From contig CAVQXT010000007.1 of NCBI GenBank assembly GCA_963717945.1, positions 124,001-188,000 of the forward strand: DNA of 64,000 bases. The letters run 5' to 3'. This document shows, in pieces, positions 1 to 10,599 of this stretch (its first letter is position 1; the number at the start of each line of letters is the position of its first letter). The DNA is from FEN-299 sp963717945. GTDB taxonomy: Bacteria > Acidobacteriota > Vicinamibacteria > Vicinamibacterales > Fen-181. A program made the position numbers and the translations under genes. The notes under the pieces were generated by a model. It searched no databases. It worked only from the letters and a program-made list of their open reading frames with translations, and was not told where the DNA came from.

Positions 1-1107
1 CTGGTGCTGCGCCTCGACGGCGAGAACGTGGTCAGCTCGGCCTCGACGGTCGGTTACCTCCACACCGGGATCGAGAAGACGATCGAGCAGAAGAAATACC
101 AGCAGGTGATCACGCTCGTCGAGCGGATGGACTACCTGAGCGCGCAGTCCAACAGCCTGGCCTACGCGCTGTCGGTGGAGAAGCTGCTCGGCATCGAGAT
201 TCCCGAGCGTGTGCAGACGATCCGCGTGCTCCTCGCCGAGCTGCAGCGGCTCAACAGCCACCTCGTGTGGCTCGCCACGCACGGGATGGAGGTCGGCGCG
301 GTCACGATGATGCTCTACTGCTTCCGGGAACGGGAGCTGCTGCTGAACATCAACGAGCTCATCGCCGGCTTCCGGATGTTCCCGAGCTACATCCGGATCG
401 GCGGCCTCCGCGAAGACCTGCCGGCAGGATTCCACGCGGCCGTCACGGAGATCCTGGACCGGATGCCGGCCAAGCTGGGCGAGTACGAAGACCTGCTGAC
501 GCACAACCAGATCTACATCAAGCGCGCCCGCGGCGTCGGGGCGATCTCGCTTGGCGACGCCCTCGGCCTCGGGCTGGTCGGGCCGATCGCCCGCGCGGCC
601 GGTTCGACCTACGACGTGCGGAAGGCGTTCCCCTACTCCGGCTACGAGACGTTCGACTTCGACGTGCCGGTCGCCAGCGCCGGAGACGTCTTCGACCGGT
701 ACCTCGTCCGCATCGAGGAGATGTACCAGTCGCTGCGCATCTGCCGGCAGGCGCTGGACCGCATCGGCCCGACCGGCGTCTATGCGGCCGCCGACCCCCG
801 CGTGGTGCCGCCGCCGAAGGACAAGGTCTACACCGAGATGGAAGCGCTCATCCAGCACTTCCTGATCTACTCGGAGGGGTTCAGGGTGCCGGCCGGCGAG
901 GCGTACGTGCCGGTCGAAGGGCCGCGCGGCGAGCACGGGTGCTACGTCGTGTCGGACGGCACCAACCGGCCGTGGCGCGTCAAGATGCGATCGCCGTCGC
1001 TGATGGCCTGCCAGGCGCTGCCGAAGCTGATTGTCGGGGGCCTGATCGCCGACGTGATCGCCGTCATCGGCTCGATCGACGTCGTGCTGGGAGACGTGGA
1101 CCGGTGA
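1..1107 (+). CDS. nuoD: NADH-quinone oxidoreductase subunit D, 5' end outside window
   Basis: This is the 49-kDa-type subunit of respiratory complex I, which lines the quinone-reduction site at the base of the peripheral arm. The reading frame is open from base 1 and the N-terminus lies upstream of the window. Visible family signatures are LHTGIEK, RMDYLSAQSN (its Tyr corresponds to the conserved quinone-site tyrosine of the family) and the C-terminal VVLGDVDR ending in Arg, as is usual for NuoD. It appears as a separate NuoD, although a NuoCD fusion cannot be excluded because the start is missing. The stop overlaps the nuoE start by 4 bases (GTGA), so the two are translationally coupled. Confidence 0.96.
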   Translation: MVLRLDGENVVSSASTVGYLHTGIEKTIEQKKYQQVITLVERMDYLSAQSNSLAYALSVEKLLGIEIPERVQTIRVLLAELQRLNSHLVWLATHGMEVGAVTMMLYCFRERELLLNINELIAGFRMFPSYIRIGGLREDLPAGFHAAVTEILDRMPAKLGEYEDLLTHNQIYIKRARGVGAISLGDALGLGLVGPIARAAGSTYDVRKAFPYSGYETFDFDVPVASAGDVFDRYLVRIEEMYQSLRICRQALDRIGPTGVYAAADPRVVPPPKDKVYTEMEALIQHFLIYSEGFRVPAGEAYVPVEGPRGEHGCYVVSDGTNRPWRVKMRSPSLMACQALPKLIVGGLIADVIAVIGSIDVVLGDVDR

Positions 1108-1718
1108 GCTTCCACCCGGAGATGCGCTACGAGTCGGGGCAGCACGTGTCGCGGCGCGAGCTGCGTCCGGAGGGCGAGCCGTTCGCCTTCACGCCAGGGA
1201 ACCGCGAACGCCTCGAGCGCGTCGCGACCCACTACCCGCCCGAGCACCGGCGCTCGGCCGTGATCCCGGCGCTCTACATCGTCCAGGAACAGCAGGGCTA
1301 CATCACGGCGTCGGCCATCCGGCACGTCGCCGAGGTGATCGGGTGCACGCCGGCGGAAGTCGACGAGGTGGTCACCTACTACGCGATGTTCTTCCGCCAG
1401 CCGGTCGGAAAGTACGTCGTCCAGGTGTGCCGGACCCTCTCGTGCGCGCTGCGCGGGGCCGGGCGCGTCACCGAGGAGATCGCCAGGACGCTGGGCATCA
1501 AGGTGGGCGAGACCGATCCGACCGGGACGTTCACGCTCATGGAGATGGAGTGCCTCGGCGCGTGCGACCGGGCGCCGGTCGTGATGGTGAACAACGAGCA
1601 CTGGCACGAGTGCCAGTCGCCGGAGGACGCGGCGCGGCTGCTCGAGGACCTGAAGACCCGGGGGCCGGCGGCGCTGACGGGCTGCCACCTCAGAGTAGAG
1701 AAAGGGACGCGGGATTAG
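1104..1718 (+). CDS. nuoE: NADH-quinone oxidoreductase subunit E (24 kDa, 2Fe-2S)
   Basis: NuoE carries the N1a-type [2Fe-2S] cluster of the NADH dehydrogenase module. The thioredoxin-like domain shows the four ligands as C109-x4-C114 and C150-x3-C154 (CRTLSC and CLGAC). The GTG at 1104 overlaps the nuoD stop in a GTGA junction and gives 204 residues; an in-frame ATG at 1122 is the alternative start. The stop TAG is immediately followed by, and reads as part of, a GGGACGAG-type repeat. Next gene nuoF follows after 63 bases. Confidence 0.95.
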   Translation: MSFHPEMRYESGQHVSRRELRPEGEPFAFTPGNRERLERVATHYPPEHRRSAVIPALYIVQEQQGYITASAIRHVAEVIGCTPAEVDEVVTYYAMFFRQPVGKYVVQVCRTLSCALRGAGRVTEEIARTLGIKVGETDPTGTFTLMEMECLGACDRAPVVMVNNEHWHECQSPEDAARLLEDLKTRGPAALTGCHLRVEKGTRD

Positions 1719-1780
1719 GGAATAGGGACGAGGGGGATTTCCCTCGTCCCCCGTCCCTCGTCCCTCATCCCCGAAGGATA
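1716..1780. repeat. Stutter palindrome, GGGACGAG word (nuoE-nuoF spacer)
   Basis: Left arm repeats variants of TAGGGA/GGGACGAGGG, right arm repeats the reverse complement CCCTCGTCCC. The nuoE stop TAG is the first triplet of the left arm. The same word occurs after both tuf genes and between rplK and rplA. Confidence 0.75.
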
Positions 1781-1781
1781 C

Positions 1782-3062
1782 ATGGAACCAGTCCTGACCT
1801 CCCACGTGCGCGAGCCGAACGGCCAGACGCTCGGCGCCTACCTCGCCCGCGGCGGGTACGAGGGGCTCCACAAAGCCCTCGGCCTCACGCCCGCCCAGAT
1901 CATCGACATGGTCAAGGCGTCGGGGCTGCGCGGCCGCGGCGGCGCCGGCTTCCCGACCGGGATGAAGTGGCAGTTCGTGCCGAAGGACTCGCCGAAGCCG
2001 AAGTACCTCTGCTGCAACGCCGATGAGAGCGAGCCGGGCACGTTCAAGGACCACGTCCTGATGGAGCGGAACCCGCACCTGCTGCTCGAGGGGTGCCTCA
2101 TCGGGTGCTACGCCGTCGGCGCGAAGGTCGCCTACATCTACATCCGCGGCGAGTTCGCCCACGTGCAGCGCGTGCTCGAGGCCGAGATCGAGGCGGCGCG
2201 GGCCGCCGGATACCTGGGGCGGAACATCTTCGACTCCGGCTTCGACTGCGAGATCTACGTGCACCCGGGCGCCGGGGCGTACGAGGCCGGCGAGGAGAGC
2301 GCGCTGCTCGAGTCGCTCGAGGGCAAGCGGGCGCAGCCCCGGATCCGCCCGCCGTTCCCGGCCGTCGTCGGGCTCTACGGCTGCCCGACGGTGATCAACA
2401 ACGTCGAGACGCTCGCCAACGTGCCGCTCATCGTGACGCGCGGCCCCGAGTGGTTCGCCGGGCTCGGCCCGGAGAAGAACGGCGGGCCGAAGCTCTACTG
2501 CATCAGCGGCCACGTCGAGAAGCCGGGCGTGTACGAAGCGCCGATGACGGTCACGCTGCGCGAGCTGATTTACGGCTACGCGGGCGGCGTCCGCGGCGGG
2601 CGGAAGCTCAAGGCCATCATCCCGGGCGGGTCGTCGACGCCGGTCGTCCTGCCCGATCAGCTCGACGCGCAGGCCAGCTTCGACGGCCTCGTGAAAGCGG
2701 GATCGATGCTCGGGTCGGCGGCCGTCATCGTGATGGACGAGACGACGTGCATGGTGTGGGCGGCGGAGAACCTGCTGCACTTCTACCGCCACGAGTCGTG
2801 CGGCAAGTGCACGCCGTGCCGCGAGGGGACCGACTGGCTGCAGAAGATCCTCCGGCGGATCGAGCGCGGCGACGGCTCCATGCGGGATATCGACCTGCTG
2901 AACGACGTGGCGAACAACATCGGCGGCAAGACGCTGTGCCCGTTCGGCGACGCCGCGGTGGCGCCGGTGCTCAGCACGATTCAGCATTTCCGCGCCGAGT
3001 ACGAGGCGCACGTCCGCGAGGGGCGGTGCACCTGCCCGGCGGACTGGCGGGCATCCGTCTAG
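1782..3062 (+). CDS. nuoF: NADH-quinone oxidoreductase subunit F (NADH/FMN-binding)
   Basis: The 51-kDa subunit oxidises NADH, holds FMN and cluster N3. The glycine-rich nucleotide motif GRGGAGFPTG is at residues 51-60 and the FMN-site NADESEPGT at 79-87. The [4Fe-4S] ligands are C340, C343, C346 (CGKCTPC) and C386. At 426 residues it has normal length. ATG at 1782 is preceded by a GAAGGA ribosome site. Its TAG stop merges into a dispersed palindrome, and nuoG, which normally follows, is not there. Confidence 0.97.
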   Translation: MEPVLTSHVREPNGQTLGAYLARGGYEGLHKALGLTPAQIIDMVKASGLRGRGGAGFPTGMKWQFVPKDSPKPKYLCCNADESEPGTFKDHVLMERNPHLLLEGCLIGCYAVGAKVAYIYIRGEFAHVQRVLEAEIEAARAAGYLGRNIFDSGFDCEIYVHPGAGAYEAGEESALLESLEGKRAQPRIRPPFPAVVGLYGCPTVINNVETLANVPLIVTRGPEWFAGLGPEKNGGPKLYCISGHVEKPGVYEAPMTVTLRELIYGYAGGVRGGRKLKAIIPGGSSTPVVLPDQLDAQASFDGLVKAGSMLGSAAVIVMDETTCMVWAAENLLHFYRHESCGKCTPCREGTDWLQKILRRIERGDGSMRDIDLLNDVANNIGGKTLCPFGDAAVAPVLSTIQHFRAEYEAHVREGRCTCPADWRASV

Positions 3063-3136
3063 GGGTCGGAGCGGTTTTTCGAAGTTGACGGTTTTGTAAT
3101 ACAGATTTGTCGGTGGGAGAAAACCGCTCCGACCCC
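3062..3136. repeat. REP-like inverted repeat GGGGTCGGAGCGGTTTT
   Basis: A perfect 17-base arm at 3062-3078 is matched by its reverse complement at 3120-3136, separated by 41 AT-richer bases. The first G of the left arm is the last base of the nuoF stop codon. The arms resemble REP elements mobilised by Y1-type (RAYT) transposases, but no such transposase is in this window. Confidence 0.85.
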
Positions 3137-3172
3137 CGAGGGGGCTGAGCGGGGGGAGCGCGAGAAACGCTT

Positions 3173-4201
3173 GTGCCGTCTCTGACCGTGATCGTCCAGA
3201 TCGGGCTCGTGTTCGCCGTCTTCGTGATGCTGATGCTGTCGTCGGCCGTGATGGTGTACGCCGAGCGCAAGGTGGCCGCGTACATCCAGCAGCGCGCGGG
3301 GCCGAACCGGGTCGGCCCGATGGGGCTGTTCCAGCCGTTCGCCGACGTCATCAAGCTGATGTTCAAGGAGGAGCTGCGCCCCGGCGGGGCGGACACGGTG
3401 CTCTTCCTGCTGGCGCCGGTCATCTCGGCCACCGCGGCGTTCACCGCGTTCGCCGTGGTGCCGTTCGGCGCCGAGACCACCTTCTTCGGCCTGCTCCCCC
3501 GGCCGATCACGCTGCAGGTCGCCGACGTGAACGTGGCTGTCCTGGTGGTCTTCGCGATCACCTCGATGAGCGTCTACGGCATCGTCCTGGCGGGGTGGAG
3601 CTCGAACAGCAAGTACTCGCTGCTCGGCGGCCTGCGGTCCGCCTCGCAGATGATCAGCTACGAGCTGTCGTACGGCCTCGCCCTGGCCTCCGTGCTCGTG
3701 CTCGCCAACTCGCTGTCGCTCACCGACATCGTCAACCACCAGTCCGGCTACTGGCTCGGGTTCATCCCGCGCTGGTTCATCGTCGTGCAGCCGGTGGGGT
3801 TCCTGATCTACATGATCTCGGGCGTGGCCGAGACCAACCGCGCGCCGTTCGACTTCCCCGAGGCCGAGCAGGAGCTGGTGGCCGGCTATCACACCGAGTA
3901 CTCGAGCATGGCGTTCGCCATGTTCTTCCTGGCCGAGTACATCAACATGGTCACCGTGTCGGCGGTGGCCACGGACCTGTTTCTCGGCGGCTGGCACGGC
4001 CCGTTCCTGCCCGCGTCGCTCGGCTGGATCTGGTTCCTCCTGAAGATCTCGGCCCTGCTGTTCTTCTACATCTGGATGCGGTGGACGCTGCCGCGGTACC
4101 GCTACGACCAGCTCATGCAGTTCGGGTGGAAGATCCTGCTGCCGCTGGCCGTGGTGAACCTGCTGGTGACGGCCGCGGGGGTGATTCTGCTTGGGGCTTG
4201 A
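3173..4201 (+). CDS. nuoH: NADH-quinone oxidoreductase subunit H
   Basis: Membrane subunit of complex I that forms part of the quinone chamber and links the peripheral and membrane arms. Conserved stretches AERKVAAYIQQRAGPNRVG near the N-terminus and AETNRAPFDFPEAEQELVAG in the middle are diagnostic; about eight hydrophobic helices are visible. 342 residues is the usual size. The start is GTG at 3173 with a GGGGGAG ribosome site about 12 bases upstream. It is 110 bases from nuoF with a REP element between, and its 3' end overlaps nuoJ; nuoI is absent. Confidence 0.96.
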   Translation: MPSLTVIVQIGLVFAVFVMLMLSSAVMVYAERKVAAYIQQRAGPNRVGPMGLFQPFADVIKLMFKEELRPGGADTVLFLLAPVISATAAFTAFAVVPFGAETTFFGLLPRPITLQVADVNVAVLVVFAITSMSVYGIVLAGWSSNSKYSLLGGLRSASQMISYELSYGLALASVLVLANSLSLTDIVNHQSGYWLGFIPRWFIVVQPVGFLIYMISGVAETNRAPFDFPEAEQELVAGYHTEYSSMAFAMFFLAEYINMVTVSAVATDLFLGGWHGPFLPASLGWIWFLLKISALLFFYIWMRWTLPRYRYDQLMQFGWKILLPLAVVNLLVTAAGVILLGA

Positions 4202-4709
4202 ACTGCCGCTCTTCTACGTGTTCGCCGTCGTGTCGGTGGCGGCGTCGGTGCTGGTCATCGGGCAGCGCAGCCCGATCTACAGCGTGATGCTGCTCATCGT
4301 GTCGTTCGCGGCGCTCGCGGGGCTCTACGTCCTGCTCAACGCGCCGTTTGTGGCGGTCATCCAGATCATCATCTACGCCGGCGCCATCCTGGTGCTGTTC
4401 CTGTTCGTGGTGATGCTGCTGAACGCCCCGAAGGAAGCCAAGGGGCCGTGGGTGCGGCTCGCGGCCGGGCCGCGGCGCTTCGGGATCGTGCTCGCCGTCG
4501 TGTTCGCCGCCGAGCTGGTCTGGGCCGTGTGGCACGCCGCGGGCGTGCACGAGCCGGTGGGCGCCGGCGCGTCGGCGCAGGCCGTCGAGTCGGTGCGCAC
4601 GATCGGGCAGGTGCTCTACACCGACTACGCGTTCCCCTTCGAGGTGACCTCGCTGCTCATCATCGTGGCGATGGTCGGGGCGGTCGTGCTGGCCAAGAGA
4701 CACGTGTAG
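4191..4709 (+). CDS. nuoJ: NADH-quinone oxidoreductase subunit J
   Basis: Membrane subunit of the proton-pumping arm (ND6-like). Five hydrophobic segments and the motif NAPFVAVIQIIIYAGAILVL identify it. Translation probably starts at TTG 4191, overlapping the nuoH end by 11 bases; no better in-frame start lies nearby. 172 residues. The TAG stop is the first triplet of the following AGTGGTCAGTGG repeat. Confidence 0.93.
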   Translation: MGLELPLFYVFAVVSVAASVLVIGQRSPIYSVMLLIVSFAALAGLYVLLNAPFVAVIQIIIYAGAILVLFLFVVMLLNAPKEAKGPWVRLAAGPRRFGIVLAVVFAAELVWAVWHAAGVHEPVGAGASAQAVESVRTIGQVLYTDYAFPFEVTSLLIIVAMVGAVVLAKRHV

Positions 4710-4798
4710 TGGTCAGTGGCCAGTGGTCAGTGGATCACGCGTGACAGACTGGCCACTGGCAACTGGCCACTGACAACTGTCTGCCGGCCACTGCGGAT
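4707..4798. repeat. Stutter palindrome, AGTGGCC word (nuoJ-nuoK spacer)
   Basis: Left arm from the nuoJ stop repeats AGTGGTC/AGTGGCC; spacer GGATCACGCGTGACAGA; right arm repeats GGCCACTG/AACTGG. The two arms are reverse-complementary with slippage, so several alternative hairpins are possible inside the nuo transcript. Confidence 0.8.
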
Positions 4799-4811
4799 TG
4801 CGGGCGAGAAT

Positions 4812-5110
4812 ATGGTGACCCTGGAACACTATCTGACGCTGTCGGCGATCCTGTTCGCCATCGGGACGACCGGCGTCTTCCTGCGGCGGAACATGATCAC
4901 GGTGCTGTTGTCGATCGAGATCATGCTCAACGCCGCCAACCTGTCCCTCGTGGCGTTCGGCCGGTACTGGGGCGCGGTGGACGGGCAGATCATCGTCTTC
5001 TTCGTGATCACGGTGGCGGCCGCCGAAGCCGCCGTCGGCCTGGCGATCGTGATCGCGATGTTCCGGCTCAGGGAATCGCTCAACCCGGACGCCTTCACGT
5101 CGCTCAAGTG

Positions 5111-5114
<4 letters not shown>
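4812..5114 (+). CDS. nuoK: NADH-quinone oxidoreductase subunit K
   Basis: The ND4L homologue of the membrane arm. Exactly 100 residues from ATG 4812, the family's usual length, with three transmembrane helices and the conserved charged residues in LLSIEIMLNAANL (helix 2 Glu) and AAAEAAVGLAI (helix 3 Glu). A weak GCGAGAA element precedes the ATG. It overlaps nuoL at its stop. Confidence 0.96.
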
Positions 5115-7128
<2,014 letters not shown>

Positions 7129-7141
<13 letters not shown>

Positions 7142-8706
7142 TTGTCTTCCTGCCGCTGGCCGCCGCGCTGCTGCTGCTGCTCATCGAGAACCACGACGGC
7201 CGCCGCGACGCGGTGGTCCGCTGGACCGCGCTCGGCGCGTCGCTGCTCGTGTTCGCGGCCACGCTGCTGCTCTGGTTCCGCTTCGACCCGACGCAGGCGG
7301 ATTTCCAGTTCGTCGAGCGGCACTCGTGGATCCCGGCCTTCGGCATCCAGTACTTCGTGGGCGTGGACGGCATCAGCCTCTTCCTGCTGGTGCTGACGGG
7401 GTTCCTGACACCGCTGGCGCTGCTCAGCTCGTGGGGCTCGGTGCGCCACAAGCTGAAGGTGTTCGCCGCCTTCATGCTCGTGCTCGAGAGCGCGATGCTC
7501 GGCGTCTTCGTCTCGCTCGACCTGTTCCTCTTCTACATTTTCTGGGACGCGATGCTGGTCCCGATGTACTTCCTCATCGGCATCTGGGGCTACGACCGCC
7601 GCATCTACGCCGCCGTCAAGTTCATCCTCTACACGGCGGCGGGCAGCCTGCTGATGCTGCTGGCCATCGTCGGCCTGGCCTGGATGCACAATTCGATCAC
7701 GGGCGCCGGCTACAGCTTCGACCTGCTGAAGCTCTACGACCTGCACCTCCCGCCGCAGTTCGAGTTCTGGTTCTTCCTCGCCTTCGCGCTGGCCTTCGCC
7801 ATCAAGGTCCCGCTGTTCCCGTTCCACACGTGGCTGCCCGACGCCCACGTCGAGGCGCCGACGGCCGGCTCGGTCATCCTGGCCGGCGTGCTGCTGAAGA
7901 TGGGCACCTACGGCCTGGTGCGCTTCGCCTTCCCGCTGTTCCCGACGGCCGCGGCCTTCTTCGCCCCGTACCTCGCCGTGCTGGCGATTGTCGGCATCAT
8001 CTACGGCGCGCTGGTGGCGATGGTCCAGCCGGACATGAAGAAGCTGGTGGCCTACTCGAGCGTCAGCCACCTGGGGTTCGTCGTCCTCGGCATCTGCGCG
8101 CTGAACCTGCAGGGGGTGCAGGGCGCGGTCTACCAGATGCTCAACCACGGCGTCAGCACCGGCGGCCTCTTCCTCATCGTGGGCATGCTGTCGGACCGGC
8201 GCCACACGCGGCAGATCGCGGCGTTCGGCGGCCTCAAGGCGGTGATGCCGCGGCTGGTCGCCGCCTTCATGCTGATCACGCTCGCGTCGATCGGCCTGCC
8301 CGGGACCAACGGGTTCGTCGGCGAGTTCCTGATCCTGGTCGGCGTCTTCCGCGCCGACCCGCGGATGGCGGCCTTCGCTGCGACCGGCGTGATCCTGTCG
8401 GCGGTTTACATGCTGTGGATGTTCCAGCGGGTGAACTACGGGCCGATCGTGCACGAGGAGAACAGGACGCTGCCCGATCTCAGCCGGCGCGAGCGGTGGG
8501 TCATCGTGCCGGCGGTGGCGATGGCCATCTTCATGGGCGTGTTCCCGGGCGTGTTCCTCAAGCCGATGCAACCGTCGGTCGAGCGGTTCCTCCAGCGGAT
8601 GAACCGCCCGTCGGTGGCGCGCGCGAGTGAGGCGCCGTCCCCGGACCCCGCCGCCGCGGCCGCGTGGCGCGGCGCGGGCGCCACAGACGCCAGGATCAGG
8701 CACTGA
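7129..8706 (+). CDS. nuoM: NADH-quinone oxidoreductase subunit M (antiporter-like)
   Basis: Second antiporter-like proton channel. Motifs include FWDAMLVPMYFLIGIWG and KVPLFPFHTWLPDAHVEAPT. GTG at 7129 overlaps the nuoL end by 13 bases and gives 525 residues with about 14 membrane helices. The C-terminal 30 residues are Ala/Pro-rich and hydrophilic, longer than typical. nuoN begins 1 base after the stop. Confidence 0.95.
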
Positions 8707-8707
8707 C

Positions 8708-10147
8708 ATGTCACTGTCCTCCATCACCGCCATCGTTCCCATCCTGTGCGTCACCGCCGCCGGCCTCGCGGCGATGCTGGCCGAGGCCTTCCGCGCGCCC
8801 GGCGAGAAGATGCCGATTAGCGGCCTGGGCCTCATCGGCCTGGCCGGCGCCGGCGTCAGCGCGGCGCTGCTCTGGGGCCGCAACGCCTCGGGCTTCGGCC
8901 TGGTGTCGGCCGACACGTTCGGGCTCTTCTTCGTCATGATCCTCGTCGTCATCGGCGTGATGACGATGCTGCTGTCGCCGTCGGTGGCCGAGCGCGAGGG
9001 GCTGCCCGGGGGCGAGTACTACGCGCTCACGCTGTTCGCGCTCGCCGGGATGATGCTGATGGCCATGGCGACCGACCTGCTGGTCATCTTCCTGGCGCTC
9101 GAGGTGATGTCGCTCGCGGTCTACGTGCTGACGGCCCTCCGGCGGGACTCCGCGGCGTCGGCCGAGGGAGCGTTCAAGTACTTCATCCTCGGCGGGTTCT
9201 CGAGCGCGTTCTTCCTCTACGGCCTGGCCTTCCTCTACGGGCTGACCCGCACCACCAGGCTCGACCGGGTGGGCGCCGCGCTCGCCGACGCGTCGGCCGC
9301 GCACCCGACGTTCGCGCTGCTGGCGCTGGGGTTGCTGCTGGTGGGCTTCGGGTTCAAGGTGTCGGCCGTGCCCTTCCACATGTGGACGCCGGACGCCTAC
9401 GAAGGAGCGCCGACCATCGTGGCCGGCTTCATGTCCACCGGCGTGAAGGCGGCGGCGTTCGCCGCGCTGGTGCGCGTGATGGTCGTCGCGTTCCCGTCGA
9501 TGCACGCCCTGTGGTACCCCGTCCTCTGGGTCCTGGCCGCCGTCACGATGATCCTGGGGACGGTGGTGGGCGTGGCGCAGACGAGCCTGAAGCGGATGCT
9601 CGCCTACTCGAGCATCGCGCACGCGGGCTACCTGCTGATCGGCCTGGCGGCCTCGAACGACACGGGCCGGGGCGCGATTCTCTTCTACCTGCTGGCCTAC
9701 GGCATCACCAATCTCGCGGCCTTCGGCCTCATCGGGCTGCTGGCGACGCGCGACCGCGCCAACGACGACCTCTCGAGCATGGCCGGCCTCTCGGACCGGC
9801 ATCCCGCGCTGGCCGCCGTCTTCTCGGTGCTGCTGCTGTCACTGGGCGGGATCCCGCCGACGGCCGGGTTCATCGGGAAGTGGTACATCTTCAGCGCGGC
9901 GATCCGGTCGGGCGACTACGGCCTGGCCATCATCGGCGTCCTGACGAGCGTCGTCTCGATCTTCTTCTACCTGCGCGTCATCGTGATGATGTACATGGCG
10001 GAGCCCGGCGACGCGCCGCGGTCTCCCGAGCCGTCGCCGGTCGCCGTGTTCACGCTGGCGGCGACGGTGGCCGCGACGTTCTATCTCGGCATCCTGCCGA
10101 CCAGGGTCCTCGACCTGGCGGCGCAGTCGATTGGCAGTCTCTTCTAG
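8708..10147 (+). CDS. nuoN: NADH-quinone oxidoreductase subunit N (antiporter-like)
   Basis: Third antiporter-like subunit, closing the complex I operon. ATG 8708 gives 479 residues. Diagnostic motifs are FLALEVMSLAVYVLTALRRDS and KVSAVPFHMWTPDAYEGAPT, the latter with the channel Lys and conserved His/Trp. No further nuo gene follows; the spacer to selA has no coding signal. Confidence 0.95.
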   Translation: MSLSSITAIVPILCVTAAGLAAMLAEAFRAPGEKMPISGLGLIGLAGAGVSAALLWGRNASGFGLVSADTFGLFFVMILVVIGVMTMLLSPSVAEREGLPGGEYYALTLFALAGMMLMAMATDLLVIFLALEVMSLAVYVLTALRRDSAASAEGAFKYFILGGFSSAFFLYGLAFLYGLTRTTRLDRVGAALADASAAHPTFALLALGLLLVGFGFKVSAVPFHMWTPDAYEGAPTIVAGFMSTGVKAAAFAALVRVMVVAFPSMHALWYPVLWVLAAVTMILGTVVGVAQTSLKRMLAYSSIAHAGYLLIGLAASNDTGRGAILFYLLAYGITNLAAFGLIGLLATRDRANDDLSSMAGLSDRHPALAAVFSVLLLSLGGIPPTAGFIGKWYIFSAAIRSGDYGLAIIGVLTSVVSIFFYLRVIVMMYMAEPGDAPRSPEPSPVAVFTLAATVAATFYLGILPTRVLDLAAQSIGSLF

Positions 10148-10599
10148 TCGACTCTCGGCTTTCGGCCTTCGACCCTTCGGCTTCCGGTTGACGGCTGACG
10201 CTGAGCCGCGTCCCGCGTTCATCAGTAGGGCGAGGCTTCAGCCTTGCCTGAGGCCGCCGCCTGCCGTCCGCACAACAAGATCCCCTGCGCGCTCACCGAT
10301 CACCGCGTCCGCACCTCGCCTTGCGCCAACGGTCAGATCGCGCCAGATGCTGCCACGTGTGTCCATGGCCGCACTGGTCTGAACCGTACCGGGAATCCGG
10401 GAGAGCGAATTGAGTGAGTCAAGCCACCTTGGCCCCGACGCAAATCGGGGTAATCGGCGGCACGATGAAGCGCGAGGGGCCGTGACGCGCAAGGCGTGTT
10501 CAGAAAATGGTGCCGCGGCGAGGCGGCCGGGTCAGCCCTATGCCGCGCCGCAGGGATCTGCCCGAGCCGAGAGCCTGAAGCCCAGAGCCCGCGATGCGC
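10148..10599. other. Non-coding spacer nuoN/selA with repeat fragments
   Basis: 452 bases between convergent nuoN and selA. The first 60 bases are a stutter run (variants of CTTTCGGC/CCTTCGG), 10230-10253 contains a GAGGCTTCAGCCTTGCCT palindrome, and 10565-10597 holds a GAGCCGAGAGCC-type stutter. I see no convincing gene, no tRNA-Sec and no clear intrinsic terminator. Confidence 0.6.

Noticed and set aside
3062..3136. Palindrome after nuoF taken as an intrinsic terminator
   Set aside because: The arms are 41 bases apart with no U-tract, and nuoH-N would be cut off from the operon; a REP-type element fits better.
10238..10492. Small minus-strand open frame between nuoN and selA
   Set aside because: 84 codons ending inside a palindrome, no recognisable family, weak start context. 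It might be the decayed end of a gene, but I cannot support that.
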